Positions 29,642 through 39,481 of a stretch of DNA of 64,000 nt are shown in pieces. This stretch comes from Roseicella frigidaeris. GTDB taxonomy: Bacteria; Pseudomonadota; Alphaproteobacteria; Acetobacterales; Acetobacteraceae. The notes beneath the pieces were generated by a model, which worked only from the letters and a program-made list of their open reading frames with translations, was not told the origin of the DNA and did no database searches. A program made the translations under genes and the position numbers. Numbering within the stretch: the first letter of the stretch is position 1; each line of letters begins with the position of its first letter. The DNA is taken from NCBI RefSeq assembly GCF_003258945.1, contig NZ_QLIX01000002.1:62843-126842 (forward strand), read 5' to 3'.

Positions 29642-30040
29642 ATGAGCGAGGACCCGACCGATCCGGGCCGGCTGCGGGCCCGCAAGGCCCCCACCGCCTT
29701 CCGCACCATCTCGGAAGTGGCCGATGACCTGCACATCCCCCAGCACGTCCTCCGCTTCTGGGAGACCAAATTCCCGCAGCTCAAGCCGCTGAAGCGCGGC
29801 GGCGGGCGCCGCTACTACCGGCCGGAGGATATCGCGCTGCTGCGGCGCGTCTCCGATCTCCTTTACACCCAGGGTTATACGATCAAGGGGGTGCAACGCC
29901 TGTTGCGCGAGGGTGGCCTGGCGGAGGGCGAGTCCGAGCTGCCGCAGCCGGAGCCCGAGGCCCCGCCCGGCAGCCTGCGGGCGGTGCTCGAGGAGCTGGA
30001 GGAGCTGGCCGAGGAACTGCACGCCATCGCTGGCCGTTGA
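29642..30040 (+). CDS. MerR-family transcriptional regulator
   Basis: A 132-residue regulator conserved after ihfA in Alphaproteobacteria. The winged helix is [22 protein letters not shown], then [33 protein letters not shown]. It lacks the metal-binding cysteines of MerR proper. The acidic C-terminus ([14 protein letters not shown]) forms a short coiled coil for dimerisation. Its target is not known. Confidence 0.9.
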   Translation: MSEDPTDPGRLRARKAPTAFRTISEVADDLHIPQHVLRFWETKFPQLKPLKRGGGRRYYRPEDIALLRRVSDLLYTQGYTIKGVQRLLREGGLAEGESELPQPEPEAPPGSLRAVLEELEELAEELHAIAGR

Positions 30041-30224
30041 TCCGCCCCGCGGCCGATCACAGCCGTCCGAGGCCGGGGCGTGCCCGGGCCTCGGGCGGCG
30101 ACAGGGCCGGGCGGGGGCTTTAAAAGCGAGTCCCTGCCGGGCGGATCTCGGTGCGCCTGGGCCGTGCCTTGGGCCGACCGTCCCGGGGCCGCTATGCCAG
30201 CCGCATGCCAGAGGATAGGTGCCG

Positions 30225-30836
30225 ATGTCCGCCAAGCCGCTCGCCGAACAGCCCATGGCGCAGGATCGCCCGAGCCGCAGCGAGGCCGAGGCGGCGGTCC
30301 GCACCCTGCTGCGCTGGGCCGGCGACGATCCCGGGCGGGAGGGGCTGCTCGACACGCCGGCGCGCGTCGTCCGCTCCTACGAGGAGTTCTTCGCCGGCTA
30401 CGGGATCGACCCCGTGGCGCTGCTGGAGCGGACCTTCGCCGAGACCGAGGGCTATGACGAGATCGTCCTGCTGAAGGACATCCGGCTCGAGAGCTATTGC
30501 GAGCACCACATGGTGCCGATCATCGGCATCGCGCATGTCGCCTATCTCCCGGCCAACCGGGTGGTCGGCATCAGCAAGCTCGCCCGGGTGGTGCATGCCT
30601 ATGCCAAGCGGCTGCAGATCCAGGAGAAGCTGACGGCGCAGATCGCCAACACCATCGAGTCGGTGCTGCAGCCGCGCGGCGTCGCGGTGGTGATCGAGAG
30701 CGAGCATCAGTGCATGACTACCCGCGGCGTGCACCAGCACGGCGCCAGCATGGTGACCAGCCGCATGCTGGGCGCCTTCCGCGACGACCCGAACACGCGG
30801 CGGGAGCTGATGGCGCTGATCCGGTCGCGGCACTGA
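30225..30836 (+). CDS. folE: GTP cyclohydrolase I
   Basis: It makes dihydroneopterin triphosphate from GTP for folate synthesis. The 203 residues include the zinc ligands Cys92 and His95 (YCEHHMVP) and Cys163 (HQCMTTRGV), and the GTP-site segment [27 protein letters not shown] 30225 lies 9 nt after GAGGA; a GTG at 30219 is in frame. The next gene begins 14 bp downstream. Confidence 0.96.
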   Translation: MSAKPLAEQPMAQDRPSRSEAEAAVRTLLRWAGDDPGREGLLDTPARVVRSYEEFFAGYGIDPVALLERTFAETEGYDEIVLLKDIRLESYCEHHMVPIIGIAHVAYLPANRVVGISKLARVVHAYAKRLQIQEKLTAQIANTIESVLQPRGVAVVIESEHQCMTTRGVHQHGASMVTSRMLGAFRDDPNTRRELMALIRSRH

Positions 30837-30850
30837 CCGGCCGCCCGGCG

Positions 30851-31807
30851 ATGCCGCCCGACGCGCCCGGCGGCGCGATGCCGCCCGACATGCCCGGCGG
30901 CGTGGGGCCGATCGACGACCCTTCCGTGCTCGCCGAGCTGCGTGCCGTCTTCGACCGCTACGAGCGCGCCATCGCGGTGAATGACGCGGCCGTGCTCGAT
31001 GCCAGCTTCTGGGCCGATCCACGCACGGTCCGCTTCGGCACCACCGAGATCCTCTACGGCATCGAGGCCATCCGCGCCTTCCGGGCGAGCGTCGCGCGCT
31101 ACGCGCCGCGCGCGGCCCGGCGCGTCCACATCACCGCCTTCGGCCGCGACTTCGGCTGCACCCACCTGGAATACCAGCGCACCGATACCGGGCTGGTCGG
31201 CCGGGAGACCAAGATCATGGCCCGGCTGCCCGGCCTTGGCTGGAAGGTGGTCTCGGCGCATGTCTCGCTCCTCGCCGGCAGCGATCCCGGGCGGGTGGCG
31301 CGGGAGCCGGCGGCGGACGGCACAGCGAAGGAGGGGAGCATGGCAGGCAGGATCGAGGCGCGGCTCAGGGAGCTCGGCATCGCGCTGCCCGCGCCGGCGG
31401 CGCCGGTGGCGAACTACATCCCGTTCAACCGGGTCGGGACCCTCGTCGTCGTCTCCGGCCAGATCCCGCTGCGCGACGGCAAGATCGCCTATGCCGGCAA
31501 GCTCGGCGCCGGCGTCTCGGTCGAGGAGGGCCAGGCGGCGGCGCGGCTCTGCTTCGTCAACCTCGTGGCGCAGGTGAAAGCCGCCTGCGAGGGCGACCTG
31601 GACCGGGTGCGCCGCGTGGTGCGGCTCGGCGGCTTCATCGCCGCGCCGCCCGACTTCACCCAGCATGCGGTGGTGATGAACGGCGCCTCGGACCTCGCCG
31701 TCGAGATCTTCGGCGAGGCCGGGCGGCATGCCCGCAGCACCATCGGCGTGCCCTCGCTGCCCGGCGATGCCGCGGTCGAGGTCGAGGGCCTGTTCGAGAT
31801 CGCCTGA
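30851..31807 (+). CDS. HpxZ-like domain fused in frame to a RidA domain
   Basis: A single open frame of 318 residues with two domains normally found as separate proteins. Residues about 20-145 match the AtzH/HpxZ family (NTF2-like), with FWADPRTVRFGTTEILYG, GRDFGCTHLEY, GRETKIMARLPG and VVSAHVSL; HpxZ is linked to oxalurate and ureide breakdown. Residues 164-318 match the longer RidA (YjgF) subgroup: NYIPFNRVGTLVVVSGQIPL, with the substrate-binding Arg in HARSTIGVPSLP. No stop codon separates them. A strong ribosome-binding site before the internal ATG 31340 suggests RidA is also made alone. The first start could be ATG 30851, 30878 or 30890; none has a good ribosome-binding site. Confidence 0.75.
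   Translation: MPPDAPGGAMPPDMPGGVGPIDDPSVLAELRAVFDRYERAIAVNDAAVLDASFWADPRTVRFGTTEILYGIEAIRAFRASVARYAPRAARRVHITAFGRDFGCTHLEYQRTDTGLVGRETKIMARLPGLGWKVVSAHVSLLAGSDPGRVAREPAADGTAKEGSMAGRIEARLRELGIALPAPAAPVANYIPFNRVGTLVVVSGQIPLRDGKIAYAGKLGAGVSVEEGQAAARLCFVNLVAQVKAACEGDLDRVRRVVRLGGFIAAPPDFTQHAVVMNGASDLAVEIFGEAGRHARSTIGVPSLPGDAAVEVEGLFEIA
31328..31342 (+). promoter_or_regulatory. internal ribosome-binding site and start for free RidA
   Basis: AAGGAGG at 31328-31334 stands 5 nt before ATG 31340, in frame with the fusion. This is the best ribosome-binding site in the neighbourhood and would give a 155-residue RidA protein of normal size. Confidence 0.6.
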
Positions 31808-31829
31808 CGGGCGCCCGCCGGCCGCCGGG

Positions 31830-33107
31830 TCAGGCGGCCAGCTCGGCCAGGACCTGCGCCAGCACCCGCGCGCCCTTCGCCAGCTGCTCCGGCGAGGAAT
31901 ACTCCGCCGGGTTGTGGCTGATGCCGCGGCGGCTGGGGACGAAGACCATGCCGCTCGGGCAGAGCGGCACCATGAACTGCGCGTCGTGGAAGGCGCCCGA
32001 GGGCATGCGCTTCGCCGCCAGCCCCTGCGCCGCCGCGGCGCGGGCCACGGCCTCGACCACCGCCGGGGCGAATTCCGCCGGCAGGGCGTGGAAGCGCTCG
32101 GTCACCGCGACCTCGCAATGCCGCACCGCCTGCCGGATCGTGGATTCGATCGCATCGCCGCGCGCGGTCAGCACGGCGGCGTCGGGATGCCGGAAATCGA
32201 TGGTGAAGCGCACCGTCTCGGCGACGCTGTTCGAGCTGTTCGGCGCCACCTCGATGCGGGCGACGGTGAAGCGCAGCACGTCGGTCGGGTCCTCCATCAG
32301 CCGGTTCAGGGCCGTGATGGCGCGCACCATGTCCTGCACCGCATCCCGCCGGGTGGAGAGCGGCGCGGTGCCGGCATGCGCGCTCTCGCCCGTCAGCTCG
32401 ACCAGGAACCAGCGGCTGCCCTGGATGCCGGTGACCACGCCGATATCGAGCCCCTCCGCCTCCAGCACCGGCCCCTGCTCGATATGCGCCTCGACATAGG
32501 CATGCGGCCGCATCCTCTCGACCACGCCGAGCGGGCGGCGCGGGATGTCCGCCTCCAGCGCCAGTTGCTCGGCGAGCGCATCGCCGAAGCGGATGCCCTC
32601 GCCATCCGTCACCGCGTCCCAGGCATCGGGCGGGCTGTGGCCGGCATAGGCCATGCTGCCCATGCAGCCCGGGGCGAAGCGGCCGCCCTCCTCGTTGGTC
32701 CAGGCGACGATCTCGATCGGGTGGCGGGTGGCGGTGCCGGCCTCGCGCAGCGCCTGCACCGCCTCGAGCGCGGCGAGGACGCCCCAGATGCCGTCGAACC
32801 GCCCGCCGGACGGCTGGCTGTCCATATGGCTGCCGGTCAGCACCGGCGGCAGGCCGGGCTCCTTCCCCGCATGCCGCAGGAAGAGGTTGCCGAGCGCATC
32901 GACCGAGGGTTCGAGGCCGATCGCCTCGCCCCAGCCGATCAGCAGCCGGCGCGCCTCGCGGTCCAGCGGGCAGAGGCAGGGGCGGTTGACGCCCGGCGCG
33001 CCGTCGGCGCCGGTGATGGCGCCGAGCCTGGCCATGGCCATCAGCCGGTCCCATTGCCGCTGCCCATCCACCGCCGCCACGGCATTCGGCGCCACGATCC
33101 CGCTCAT
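31830..33107 (-). CDS. M20-family amidohydrolase (allantoate amidohydrolase / N-carbamoyl-amino-acid hydrolase)
   Basis: A binuclear zinc amidohydrolase of 425 residues. Metal and catalytic residues are visible: His94 in GSHMDSQPSGG, Asp105 in GRFDG, Glu139-Glu140 in TNEEGGRF, His208 in EAHIEQGPVLE and a late His in SGAFHDAQFM. HIEQGP is typical of the HyuC/AllC branch. The nearby HIU hydrolase and HpxZ favour allantoate or a ureide as substrate, but carbamoyl amino acids cannot be excluded. It converges with the HpxZ-RidA gene across 22 bp and is divergent from the HIU hydrolase gene. Confidence 0.9.
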   Translation of the reverse strand: MSGIVAPNAVAAVDGQRQWDRLMAMARLGAITGADGAPGVNRPCLCPLDREARRLLIGWGEAIGLEPSVDALGNLFLRHAGKEPGLPPVLTGSHMDSQPSGGRFDGIWGVLAALEAVQALREAGTATRHPIEIVAWTNEEGGRFAPGCMGSMAYAGHSPPDAWDAVTDGEGIRFGDALAEQLALEADIPRRPLGVVERMRPHAYVEAHIEQGPVLEAEGLDIGVVTGIQGSRWFLVELTGESAHAGTAPLSTRRDAVQDMVRAITALNRLMEDPTDVLRFTVARIEVAPNSSNSVAETVRFTIDFRHPDAAVLTARGDAIESTIRQAVRHCEVAVTERFHALPAEFAPAVVEAVARAAAAQGLAAKRMPSGAFHDAQFMVPLCPSGMVFVPSRRGISHNPAEYSSPEQLAKGARVLAQVLAELAA

Positions 33108-33249
33108 CCCGCCCTCATCCGGCTCGCTGCCTCCGCTACAGCGCCGCGGCCGCGCCGGCGTCAAGCAGCCTTGGCGCGGCGCGGGCGGCCCGCGCATCAT
33201 CGCCGGCGCCCGGGCCGCGATGGCACGGGGCAGCCCCGGGAGCGGCGCC

Positions 33250-33606
33250 ATGGCGCATGACAGCTATCTCAGCACCCATATCCTCGACACCGCCCGCGGC
33301 CGCCCCGGCGCCGGCGTGACGGTGGAGCTGTGGCGGCTCGACCCGGAGCCGGCGCATCTCGTCACCACCACCACCGACCGGGACGGCCGCGCCGCCGATC
33401 CGCTGCTGCCGGAGGCGCGGTTCATCCCCGGCCGCTACGAGTTGCGCTTCCATATCGGCGCCTATTTCGCGGCGGCCGGGCTGGCGGCGGAGCCGCCCTA
33501 TCTCGACGTGGTGCCGGTGCGGGTGACGCTCGCGGCCGGGCAGGGGCACTACCACGTGCCGCTGCTCTGCGCCCCCTGGAGCTACACCACCTATCGCGGG
33601 TCTTGA
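33250..33606 (+). CDS. 5-hydroxyisourate hydrolase (transthyretin-like)
   Basis: It hydrolyses 5-hydroxyisourate, the product of urate oxidation, on the way to allantoin. The 118 residues show [17 protein letters not shown] with catalytic His10, [37 protein letters not shown], and the diagnostic C-terminal YRGS. Neither uricase nor OHCU decarboxylase is adjacent, so the pathway is split across the genome. It is divergent from the M20 hydrolase gene. Confidence 0.95.
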   Translation: MAHDSYLSTHILDTARGRPGAGVTVELWRLDPEPAHLVTTTTDRDGRAADPLLPEARFIPGRYELRFHIGAYFAAAGLAAEPPYLDVVPVRVTLAAGQGHYHVPLLCAPWSYTTYRGS

Positions 33607-33698
33607 GATTGGCGGCCCGCCCCTTGGCCCAGGCGGGGGGAGGCAACCGCCGCGCCGCCTCGGGCGTCATGCCCGGCGTGAGCGGAAGGACCGATCCC

Positions 33699-34298
33699 AT
33701 GGCACGCATCCTGGTGCTCTATTATTCCATGTACGGCCATGTCGAGACGATGGCCGGGGCGGTGGCGGAGGGCGCGCGCGGCGCCGGCGCCGAGGTCAGC
33801 ATCAAGCGGGTGGCGGAGCTGATGTCGCGCGAGCAGGCCGAGCGCGCGCATGCCAAGCTCGACCAGCCGGCGCCCGAGGCCGACCCGCAGGAGCTCGACC
33901 AGTACGACGCCATCATCATCGGCTGCCCGACGCGCTATGGCCGCATGGCGGCGCAGATGGCGCAGTTCTGGGACCAGACCGGCGGGCTCTGGGCGCGCGG
34001 GGCGCTGATTGGCAAGGTCGGCAGCGCCTTCAGCTCCACCGCCAGCCAGCATGGCGGGCAGGAGACGACTCTGATGGCCATGCACACCATGATGCTTCAC
34101 CACGGCATGGTGCTGGTCGGCCTGCCCTACAGCGCCGCCGGCCTCGCCCGGATCGACGAGATGAGCGGCGGCACGCCCTATGGCGCCACCACCATCGCCG
34201 GCGGCAAGGGCGAGCGGCAGCCGAGCGCGAACGAGCTCGACCTCGCCCGCTTCCAGGGCCGGCACGTGGCGGAGGTGGCGCGCAGGCTGGCGGGCTGA
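33699..34298 (+). CDS. wrbA: NAD(P)H:quinone oxidoreductase WrbA
   Basis: A flavodoxin-like FMN enzyme that reduces quinones by two electrons and so protects against redox cycling. The 199 residues carry the FMN phosphate loop [12 protein letters not shown], then [23 protein letters not shown], the Ser/Thr-rich [13 protein letters not shown] and the His-rich [20 protein letters not shown] precedes the ATG. It stands alone, 92 bp after the HIU hydrolase. Confidence 0.94.
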   Translation: MARILVLYYSMYGHVETMAGAVAEGARGAGAEVSIKRVAELMSREQAERAHAKLDQPAPEADPQELDQYDAIIIGCPTRYGRMAAQMAQFWDQTGGLWARGALIGKVGSAFSSTASQHGGQETTLMAMHTMMLHHGMVLVGLPYSAAGLARIDEMSGGTPYGATTIAGGKGERQPSANELDLARFQGRHVAEVARRLAG

Positions 34299-34502
34299 GC
34301 CGCGGGGCCGGCCCGGCGGCGCAGCCCGCCGGGGCATGGCCGCCCCGCTTCCGGGCCGGGCCTCGGGTGGCGAAACGCGCTTGCAAATCCGGGCCGGAGG
34401 GGGCATCTCCCCCGCGATAGCACTCCGACGAGTCTGACCGTTCGGCGGGCGGCACGAGGGATCGCCTCGAGGCCGGGCCCGCTTTCGCCTATGGAGGCCC
34501 AA

Positions 34503-36584
34503 GTGGCGCGCACCCCGCTCGACAAGATCCGCAACATCGGCATCACGGCGCATATCGACGCCGGCAAGACCACGACGACCGAGCGGATCCTCTACTACAC
34601 CGGCAAGTCGCACCGCATCGGTGAGGTGCACGACGGCAACACCACCACCGATTACATGGCGCAGGAGCGCGAGCGGGGGATCACCATCACCTCCGCCGCC
34701 GTCACCGCCGTGTGGAACGACCACCGCATCAACATCATCGACACGCCCGGCCACATCGATTTCAACATCGAGGTGAACCGCTCGCTGCGCGTGCTGGACG
34801 GCGCGGTCTTCATCATCGAGGGCGTGGCCGGCGTGCAGCCGCAGTCCGAGACCAACTGGCGCCTGGCCGACCGCTACAACGTCCCGCGCCTCATCTACAT
34901 CAACAAGCTCGACCGCACCGGCGCCGACTTCTACCGCGCCGCCGAGACGCTGACCGAGAAGCTCGGCATCAACTGGGTGGCGCTGCAGCTGCCGATCGGC
35001 GTCGAGGACACGCTGAAGGGCGTGATCGACCTGGTCGAGATGAAGGCGATCATCTGGGAGGGCGACGAGCTCGGCGCCGCCTATCACGACGCGCCGATCC
35101 CGGACGACCTGAAGGACAAGGCCGCCGAGTACCGCGAGAAGCTGCTCGAGACCGTCGTCACCGCCGATGACGAGGCGATGGAGAAATATCTCGAGGATGG
35201 CGACCTGCCGGTCGCGCTGCTGAAGCGCGCCATCAAGAAGGGCACCATCTCCGGCGAGTTCCGCCCGGTGGTCTGCGGCTCCTCCTTCAAGAACAAGGGC
35301 GTGCAGCCGCTGCTCGACGCCGTGGTCGACTACCTGCCGAGCCCGGTGGATGTCGAGGGCATCAAGGTCGCCCCCGAGGAGGGCGAGGACGAGGAGGCCG
35401 AGCGCCGCGTGATCCCGGCGACCGAGGACGGCCCCTTCGCCGGCCTCGCCTTCAAGATCATCAACGACAAGTACGGCAACCTGACCTTCGTGCGGGTGTA
35501 TCGCGGCGTGCTGCGCTCCGGCGACACGGTGCTGAACACCACCAAGGAGGGCAAGGAGCGCGTCGGCCGCATGTTCCAGATGCACGCCGACAAGCGCGAG
35601 GAGATCAAGGAGGTCTTCGCCGGCGACATCGCCGCCTTCGTCGGGCTGAAGGACACCGGCACCGGCGACACCCTGGCCTCGGCCGAGGACCCGGTGGTGC
35701 TGGAGCGCATGGCCTTCCCGGTGCCGGTCATCGACATCTCCGTCGAGCCGAAGACCAAGGAGGGCGTCGAGAAGATGACCCTCGGCCTGCAGAAGCTGGC
35801 CGGCGAGGACCCCTCGCTCCGCCTGCGTACCGACCAGGAGACCGGCCAGACCATCCTGTCGGGCATGGGCGAGCTGCATCTCGAGATCATCATCGACCGC
35901 CTGAAGCGCGAATACGGCGTCGATGCCAATATCGGCGCGCCGCAGGTGGCCTATCGCGAGACCATCACCAAGCCGCACACCGAGACCTACACCCACAAGA
36001 AGCAGTCGGGCGGCTCGGGCCAGTACGCCGAGGTGAAGATCACCTTCGAGCCGCTGGAGCGGAACCAGGGGATCGAGTTCGTCAACGCCGTGGTCGGCGG
36101 CTCGGTGCCGAAGGAGTACATCCCGGCGGTCGACAAGGGCATCAAGGTGCAGGCCGAGACCGGCGTGCTGGCCGGCTTCCCGACGGTGGACTTCAAGTTC
36201 TCCCTGGTGGACGGCAAGTACCACGACGTCGACAGCTCGGCGCTGGCCTTCGAGATCGCCGCCAAGGCCTGCTTCCGCGAGGGCATGAAGAAGGCCGGCC
36301 CGGTGATCCTGGAGCCGATCATGGATGTCGAGATCACCACGCCGCAGGACCATGTCGGCGACGTGGTCGGCGACCTGAACCGCCGCCGCGGCGTGATCCA
36401 GAGCCAGGACATGGCCGGCACCTCGGTCATCGTCCGGGCGCATGTGCCGCTGAAGGAGATGTTCGGCTACATCTCCAACCTGCGGGGCATGACCAAGGGC
36501 CGCGCCTCCTTCTCGATGCAGTTCCACCACTACGATCCGGTGCCGCGCAACATCGCGGACGAGATCATGACGAAGTCGGCCTGA
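34503..36584 (+). CDS. fusA: elongation factor G, stand-alone and EF-G2-like
   Basis: A five-domain translational GTPase of 693 residues. The G domain has [25 protein letters not shown] and NKLD; the domain IV/V region ends in [13 protein letters not shown]. Several positions differ from the str-operon EF-G as I know it: [20 protein letters not shown] for HVDF, and [17 protein letters not shown]. The first resembles the EF-G2 subgroup. No rpsL, rpsG or tuf is adjacent. It may be a second EF-G or a ribosome-recycling type. GTG 34503 lies 5 nt after GGAGG; ATG 34491 is the alternative start. Confidence 0.85.
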   Translation: MARTPLDKIRNIGITAHIDAGKTTTTERILYYTGKSHRIGEVHDGNTTTDYMAQERERGITITSAAVTAVWNDHRINIIDTPGHIDFNIEVNRSLRVLDGAVFIIEGVAGVQPQSETNWRLADRYNVPRLIYINKLDRTGADFYRAAETLTEKLGINWVALQLPIGVEDTLKGVIDLVEMKAIIWEGDELGAAYHDAPIPDDLKDKAAEYREKLLETVVTADDEAMEKYLEDGDLPVALLKRAIKKGTISGEFRPVVCGSSFKNKGVQPLLDAVVDYLPSPVDVEGIKVAPEEGEDEEAERRVIPATEDGPFAGLAFKIINDKYGNLTFVRVYRGVLRSGDTVLNTTKEGKERVGRMFQMHADKREEIKEVFAGDIAAFVGLKDTGTGDTLASAEDPVVLERMAFPVPVIDISVEPKTKEGVEKMTLGLQKLAGEDPSLRLRTDQETGQTILSGMGELHLEIIIDRLKREYGVDANIGAPQVAYRETITKPHTETYTHKKQSGGSGQYAEVKITFEPLERNQGIEFVNAVVGGSVPKEYIPAVDKGIKVQAETGVLAGFPTVDFKFSLVDGKYHDVDSSALAFEIAAKACFREGMKKAGPVILEPIMDVEITTPQDHVGDVVGDLNRRRGVIQSQDMAGTSVIVRAHVPLKEMFGYISNLRGMTKGRASFSMQFHHYDPVPRNIADEIMTKSA

Positions 36585-36610
36585 CCGCCGGCTTCCCTGG
36601 CTTCGGCAGC

Positions 36611-36633
36611 GGCGCGGGGGTCTCCCCCGCGCC
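36611..36633 (+). terminator. terminator after the EF-G gene
   Basis: GGCGCGGGGG and CCCCCGCGCC form a perfect 10-bp stem with a TCT loop, 27 bp after the stop codon, followed by GTTTGCC. The short T run makes it one of the most canonical terminators of the window. Confidence 0.7.
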
Positions 36634-36670
36634 GTTTGCCATTCCGGGCCCCGAAGGGCTAATCCCCCGC

Positions 36671-38119
36671 ATGGTCGACTTCTCCGCGCTCCGCATCCTG
36701 GTCCTCGGCGACGTCATGCTCGACCGCTTCCTCTACGGGGCGGTGGAGCGGATCTCGCCCGAGGCGCCGGTGCCGGTGGTGCGGCTCGGCCGGACGCTCG
36801 CCATGCCGGGCGGCGCCGGCAACGTGGCGCGCAACATCTCGGCGCTCGGCGGCCAGGCGGTGCTGGTCGGGCTGGTCGGGCGCGACGCCGCGGCGGCCGA
36901 GTTCCGCGCGCTGCTCGCCGCCGATCCGCGGCTGGTCGATGCCCTGGTCGAGGGGGAGGGGCGGCCGACCATCTGCAAGATGCGCGTCATCGCCGGCAAC
37001 CAGCAGGTGGTGCGGCTGGACGACGAGGTCGCCGCCCCCGCCTCGGCGGCGGAGCAGGCGGCGCTGACCGGCGCGGTCGAGGCGGCGCTGCCGGGCTGCA
37101 ACGCCCTCATCCTCTCCGACTACGCCAAGGGCGTGCTCGCCCCCGCCGTCGTCGCCGCCGCCATCGCCGCGGCGCGGCGGCACGGCATCCCGGTGCTGGC
37201 CGATCCGAAGAGCGAGGATTTCGCGCTCTATCGCGGCGCCGACTGCCTGACGCCGAATGCCCGCGAGCTGGCCCGCGCCGCGCAGATGCCGGTGGGCACC
37301 GAGGCGGAGGTGGCGGCGGCGGCGCGCAAGGTGATGGCGGCGGCCGGCCTGCCGGCGCTGCTCTGCACCCGGGCCGAGAAGGGCATGACCCTGGTGCGGG
37401 CCGATGGCGCGGTCGAGAGCGTGCCGGCCGAGGCGCGCGAGGTCTTCGACGTCTCGGGCGCCGGCGACACGGTCATCGCCACCCTGGCGCTGGCGCATGC
37501 CGCCGGCCGGCCGCTCGGCGAGGCGATGCGGCTGGCCAATGCCGCGGCCGGCATCGTCGTCGGCAAGCTCGGCACCGCGACGGTCTCGGCCGACGAGCTG
37601 GCGCATGCGCTGCGCGCCGGCGGCGGCGCCGCGCCCGATCCGGCGGCGCTGCTCGACCATGCGGCGGCGCTGCGCCAGGTGCGCGACTGGCAGGCGCATG
37701 GCTTGCGCGTCGGCTTCGCCAATGGCTGCTTCGACATCCTGCATGCCGGGCATGTGGCGCTGCTCGCCGCGGCGCGGCGGCGCTGCGACCGGCTGGTGGT
37801 GGCGCTCAACACCGATGCCAGCACCGCCCGGCTGAAGGGGCCGACGCGGCCGGTCAACACGCTCGCCGACCGGGCGGCGGTGATCGCCGCGCTCGCCGCC
37901 GTGGATGCGGTGGTCGCCTTCGAGGAGGACACGCCGCTCGAGCTGATCCGGCTGCTGCGGCCGGAGGTGCTGATCAAGGGCGCCGACTACCGCATCGACC
38001 AGGTGGTGGGCGCCGATCTGGTGCAGGCGGCGGGCGGCGAGGTGGCGCTGATCGAGCTGCTGCCCGGCCGCTCCACCACCGGCCTCGTCGCCCGCCTCGG
38101 CGGCAAGCCTAGCGCCTGA
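36671..38119 (+). CDS. hldE: bifunctional heptose-7-phosphate kinase / heptose-1-phosphate adenylyltransferase
   Basis: It makes ADP-heptose for the lipopolysaccharide inner core. In 482 residues the N-terminal ribokinase-like domain (about 1-320) has MPGGAGNVARNI and the anion hole DVSGAGDTVIATL near 262. The C-terminal nucleotidyltransferase domain has FANGCFDILHAGHVALL near 350, with the HxGH-type motif. The last 11 nt overlap the convergent MaoC gene. Confidence 0.95.
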   Translation: MVDFSALRILVLGDVMLDRFLYGAVERISPEAPVPVVRLGRTLAMPGGAGNVARNISALGGQAVLVGLVGRDAAAAEFRALLAADPRLVDALVEGEGRPTICKMRVIAGNQQVVRLDDEVAAPASAAEQAALTGAVEAALPGCNALILSDYAKGVLAPAVVAAAIAAARRHGIPVLADPKSEDFALYRGADCLTPNARELARAAQMPVGTEAEVAAAARKVMAAAGLPALLCTRAEKGMTLVRADGAVESVPAEAREVFDVSGAGDTVIATLALAHAAGRPLGEAMRLANAAAGIVVGKLGTATVSADELAHALRAGGGAAPDPAALLDHAAALRQVRDWQAHGLRVGFANGCFDILHAGHVALLAAARRRCDRLVVALNTDASTARLKGPTRPVNTLADRAAVIAALAAVDAVVAFEEDTPLELIRLLRPEVLIKGADYRIDQVVGADLVQAAGGEVALIELLPGRSTTGLVARLGGKPSA

Positions 38120-38555
38120 GGAAATGCGTGCCGAGGATCTCGAGCACCGTCACGCCATCGGCGACGCGCTTGCCGAGATAGCGGATCTTCGCCACGCCGC
38201 GGTCCGGCTTGCTGCGCGAGGGGATCACCGCCTCCACCTCGGCGGTGAGGGCGATCTCGTCGCCCGGGCGCACCGGCGCCGGCCAGCGCACCACCTGCTC
38301 GGTGCCGCCGAGCGAGACATCCTTCACCCAGCCGGTGCGAATGATGTGGCCGAAGGCCGCGGCCTGGGTGTGCAGCCCGCTGGCGATGAGGCCGCCGAAG
38401 GGGCCGGCCTTGGCCGCCGCCTCGTCCACATGGAAGGGCTGCGGGTCGTAGCGGCGGGCGAAGTCGAGGATCTCGGCGAGCTCCATGCGGAAGCGGCCGA
38501 AATCGAATGCCTGCCCGACGGCGAGCTCGTCGAGGCTGCGGAGCGGCGTCACCAT
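38109..38555 (-). CDS. MaoC-family dehydratase (hot-dog fold)
   Basis: A 148-residue hydratase/dehydratase probably acting on enoyl-CoA. The signature FARRYDPQPFHVDEAAAKAGPFGGLIASGLHT contains the catalytic Asp and His. It is 8 bp downstream of the SDR gene on the same strand, and the pair could carry out hydration and oxidation of the same acyl-CoA. The substrate is not determined. Its stop codon lies inside the hldE coding end. Confidence 0.9.
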   Translation of the reverse strand: MVTPLRSLDELAVGQAFDFGRFRMELAEILDFARRYDPQPFHVDEAAAKAGPFGGLIASGLHTQAAAFGHIIRTGWVKDVSLGGTEQVVRWPAPVRPGDEIALTAEVEAVIPSRSKPDRGVAKIRYLGKRVADGVTVLEILGTHFLRR

Positions 38556-38563
38556 GGCGGGCC

Positions 38564-39346
38564 TCAGACCAGCGACTGCATGTCGCCGTCGACGGCCAGA
38601 GCCTGGCCGCTGACGGTCGCGCCATAGGGGCTGCAGAGATAGAGCGCCATGTTGGCGATGTCCTGCGGCGTCACGTAGCAGCGGAGCGAGACCGGCCGCA
38701 GCGCCTCCGCCTCCTGCTCGGCGAAGCTGCGGCCATTCGCCTGCGCCTTGGCCTCGATGACGCGGCGGATGCGGTCGCCCGCGACCAGCCCGGGCAGGAT
38801 CGCGTTCACCCGCACCCGCTCCGGCCCCAGCTCGATGGCGAGCGACTTGGTGAGGCCGATCACGCCCCATTTCGCCGCCGCATAGGGGCTGCGCAGCGGG
38901 AAGCCGAATCGCCCGGCGGCGGAGGAGAGGTTGACGATGGAGCCGCCGCCCGCCGCGCGCAGCGCCGGCACGGCGCGGCGGGCGCAATGGAACATCGCCT
39001 CCAGGTCGATCTTCAGCACCCGCGACAGGGCCTCGGGCATCACCTCCTCGATCGGCGCGGTGGGCCCGGCGATGCCGGCATTGTTCACCAGCACGTCGAG
39101 CCCGCCGAGCCGCCGCACCGCCTCGTCGACGAATCCCTCGCAGCCCTCGACCGTTTCCATGTCGGCCTGCATCGCGGGATGTGGGCAGCCGGCCAGCGCC
39201 TCGCGGTCGACATCGCAGAGGAAGACGCGCGCGCCGCAGGCGACGAAGCCATCCGCCATGGCGCGGCCTATGCCGCCCGCCCCGGCGGTGATCGCCACCC
39301 GCAGCCCCTCGAGCTGCACCGTCAGCGGCCGCGTGTTGCCTGGCAT
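38564..39346 (-). CDS. SDR-family oxidoreductase
   Basis: A short-chain dehydrogenase of 260 residues. ITAGAGGIGRAM replaces the usual TGxxxGxG opening; CDVDREAL follows strand 2, favouring NAD(H). LVNNAGIAG and SPYAAAKWGVIGLTKSLAIELG give the catalytic Tyr and Lys. The C-terminus has GQALAVDGDMQSLV. ATG 39346 follows AAGGAGG. It is first in an operon with the MaoC gene; 3-hydroxyacyl-CoA or related substrates are plausible. Confidence 0.9.
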   Translation of the reverse strand: MPGNTRPLTVQLEGLRVAITAGAGGIGRAMADGFVACGARVFLCDVDREALAGCPHPAMQADMETVEGCEGFVDEAVRRLGGLDVLVNNAGIAGPTAPIEEVMPEALSRVLKIDLEAMFHCARRAVPALRAAGGGSIVNLSSAAGRFGFPLRSPYAAAKWGVIGLTKSLAIELGPERVRVNAILPGLVAGDRIRRVIEAKAQANGRSFAEQEAEALRPVSLRCYVTPQDIANMALYLCSPYGATVSGQALAVDGDMQSLV

Positions 39347-39481
39347 GCGCCCCCTCCTTCCCCCGATCCCCCGCGATGGTAGGCGGCGACGGGCGCTGCG
39401 CAAGCGCCGCGATGCCGGCTGGCGACGTCGGTCCGCGTCCGTGCTACCGGGAAGGGCAAGGATCCTGGGGAAAGGTCCGGA

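Noticed and set aside
30041-30224. tRNA gene after the MerR gene
   Set aside because: I expected a tRNA from memory of some related genomes, but no cloverleaf or TTCGAATC-type loop is present.
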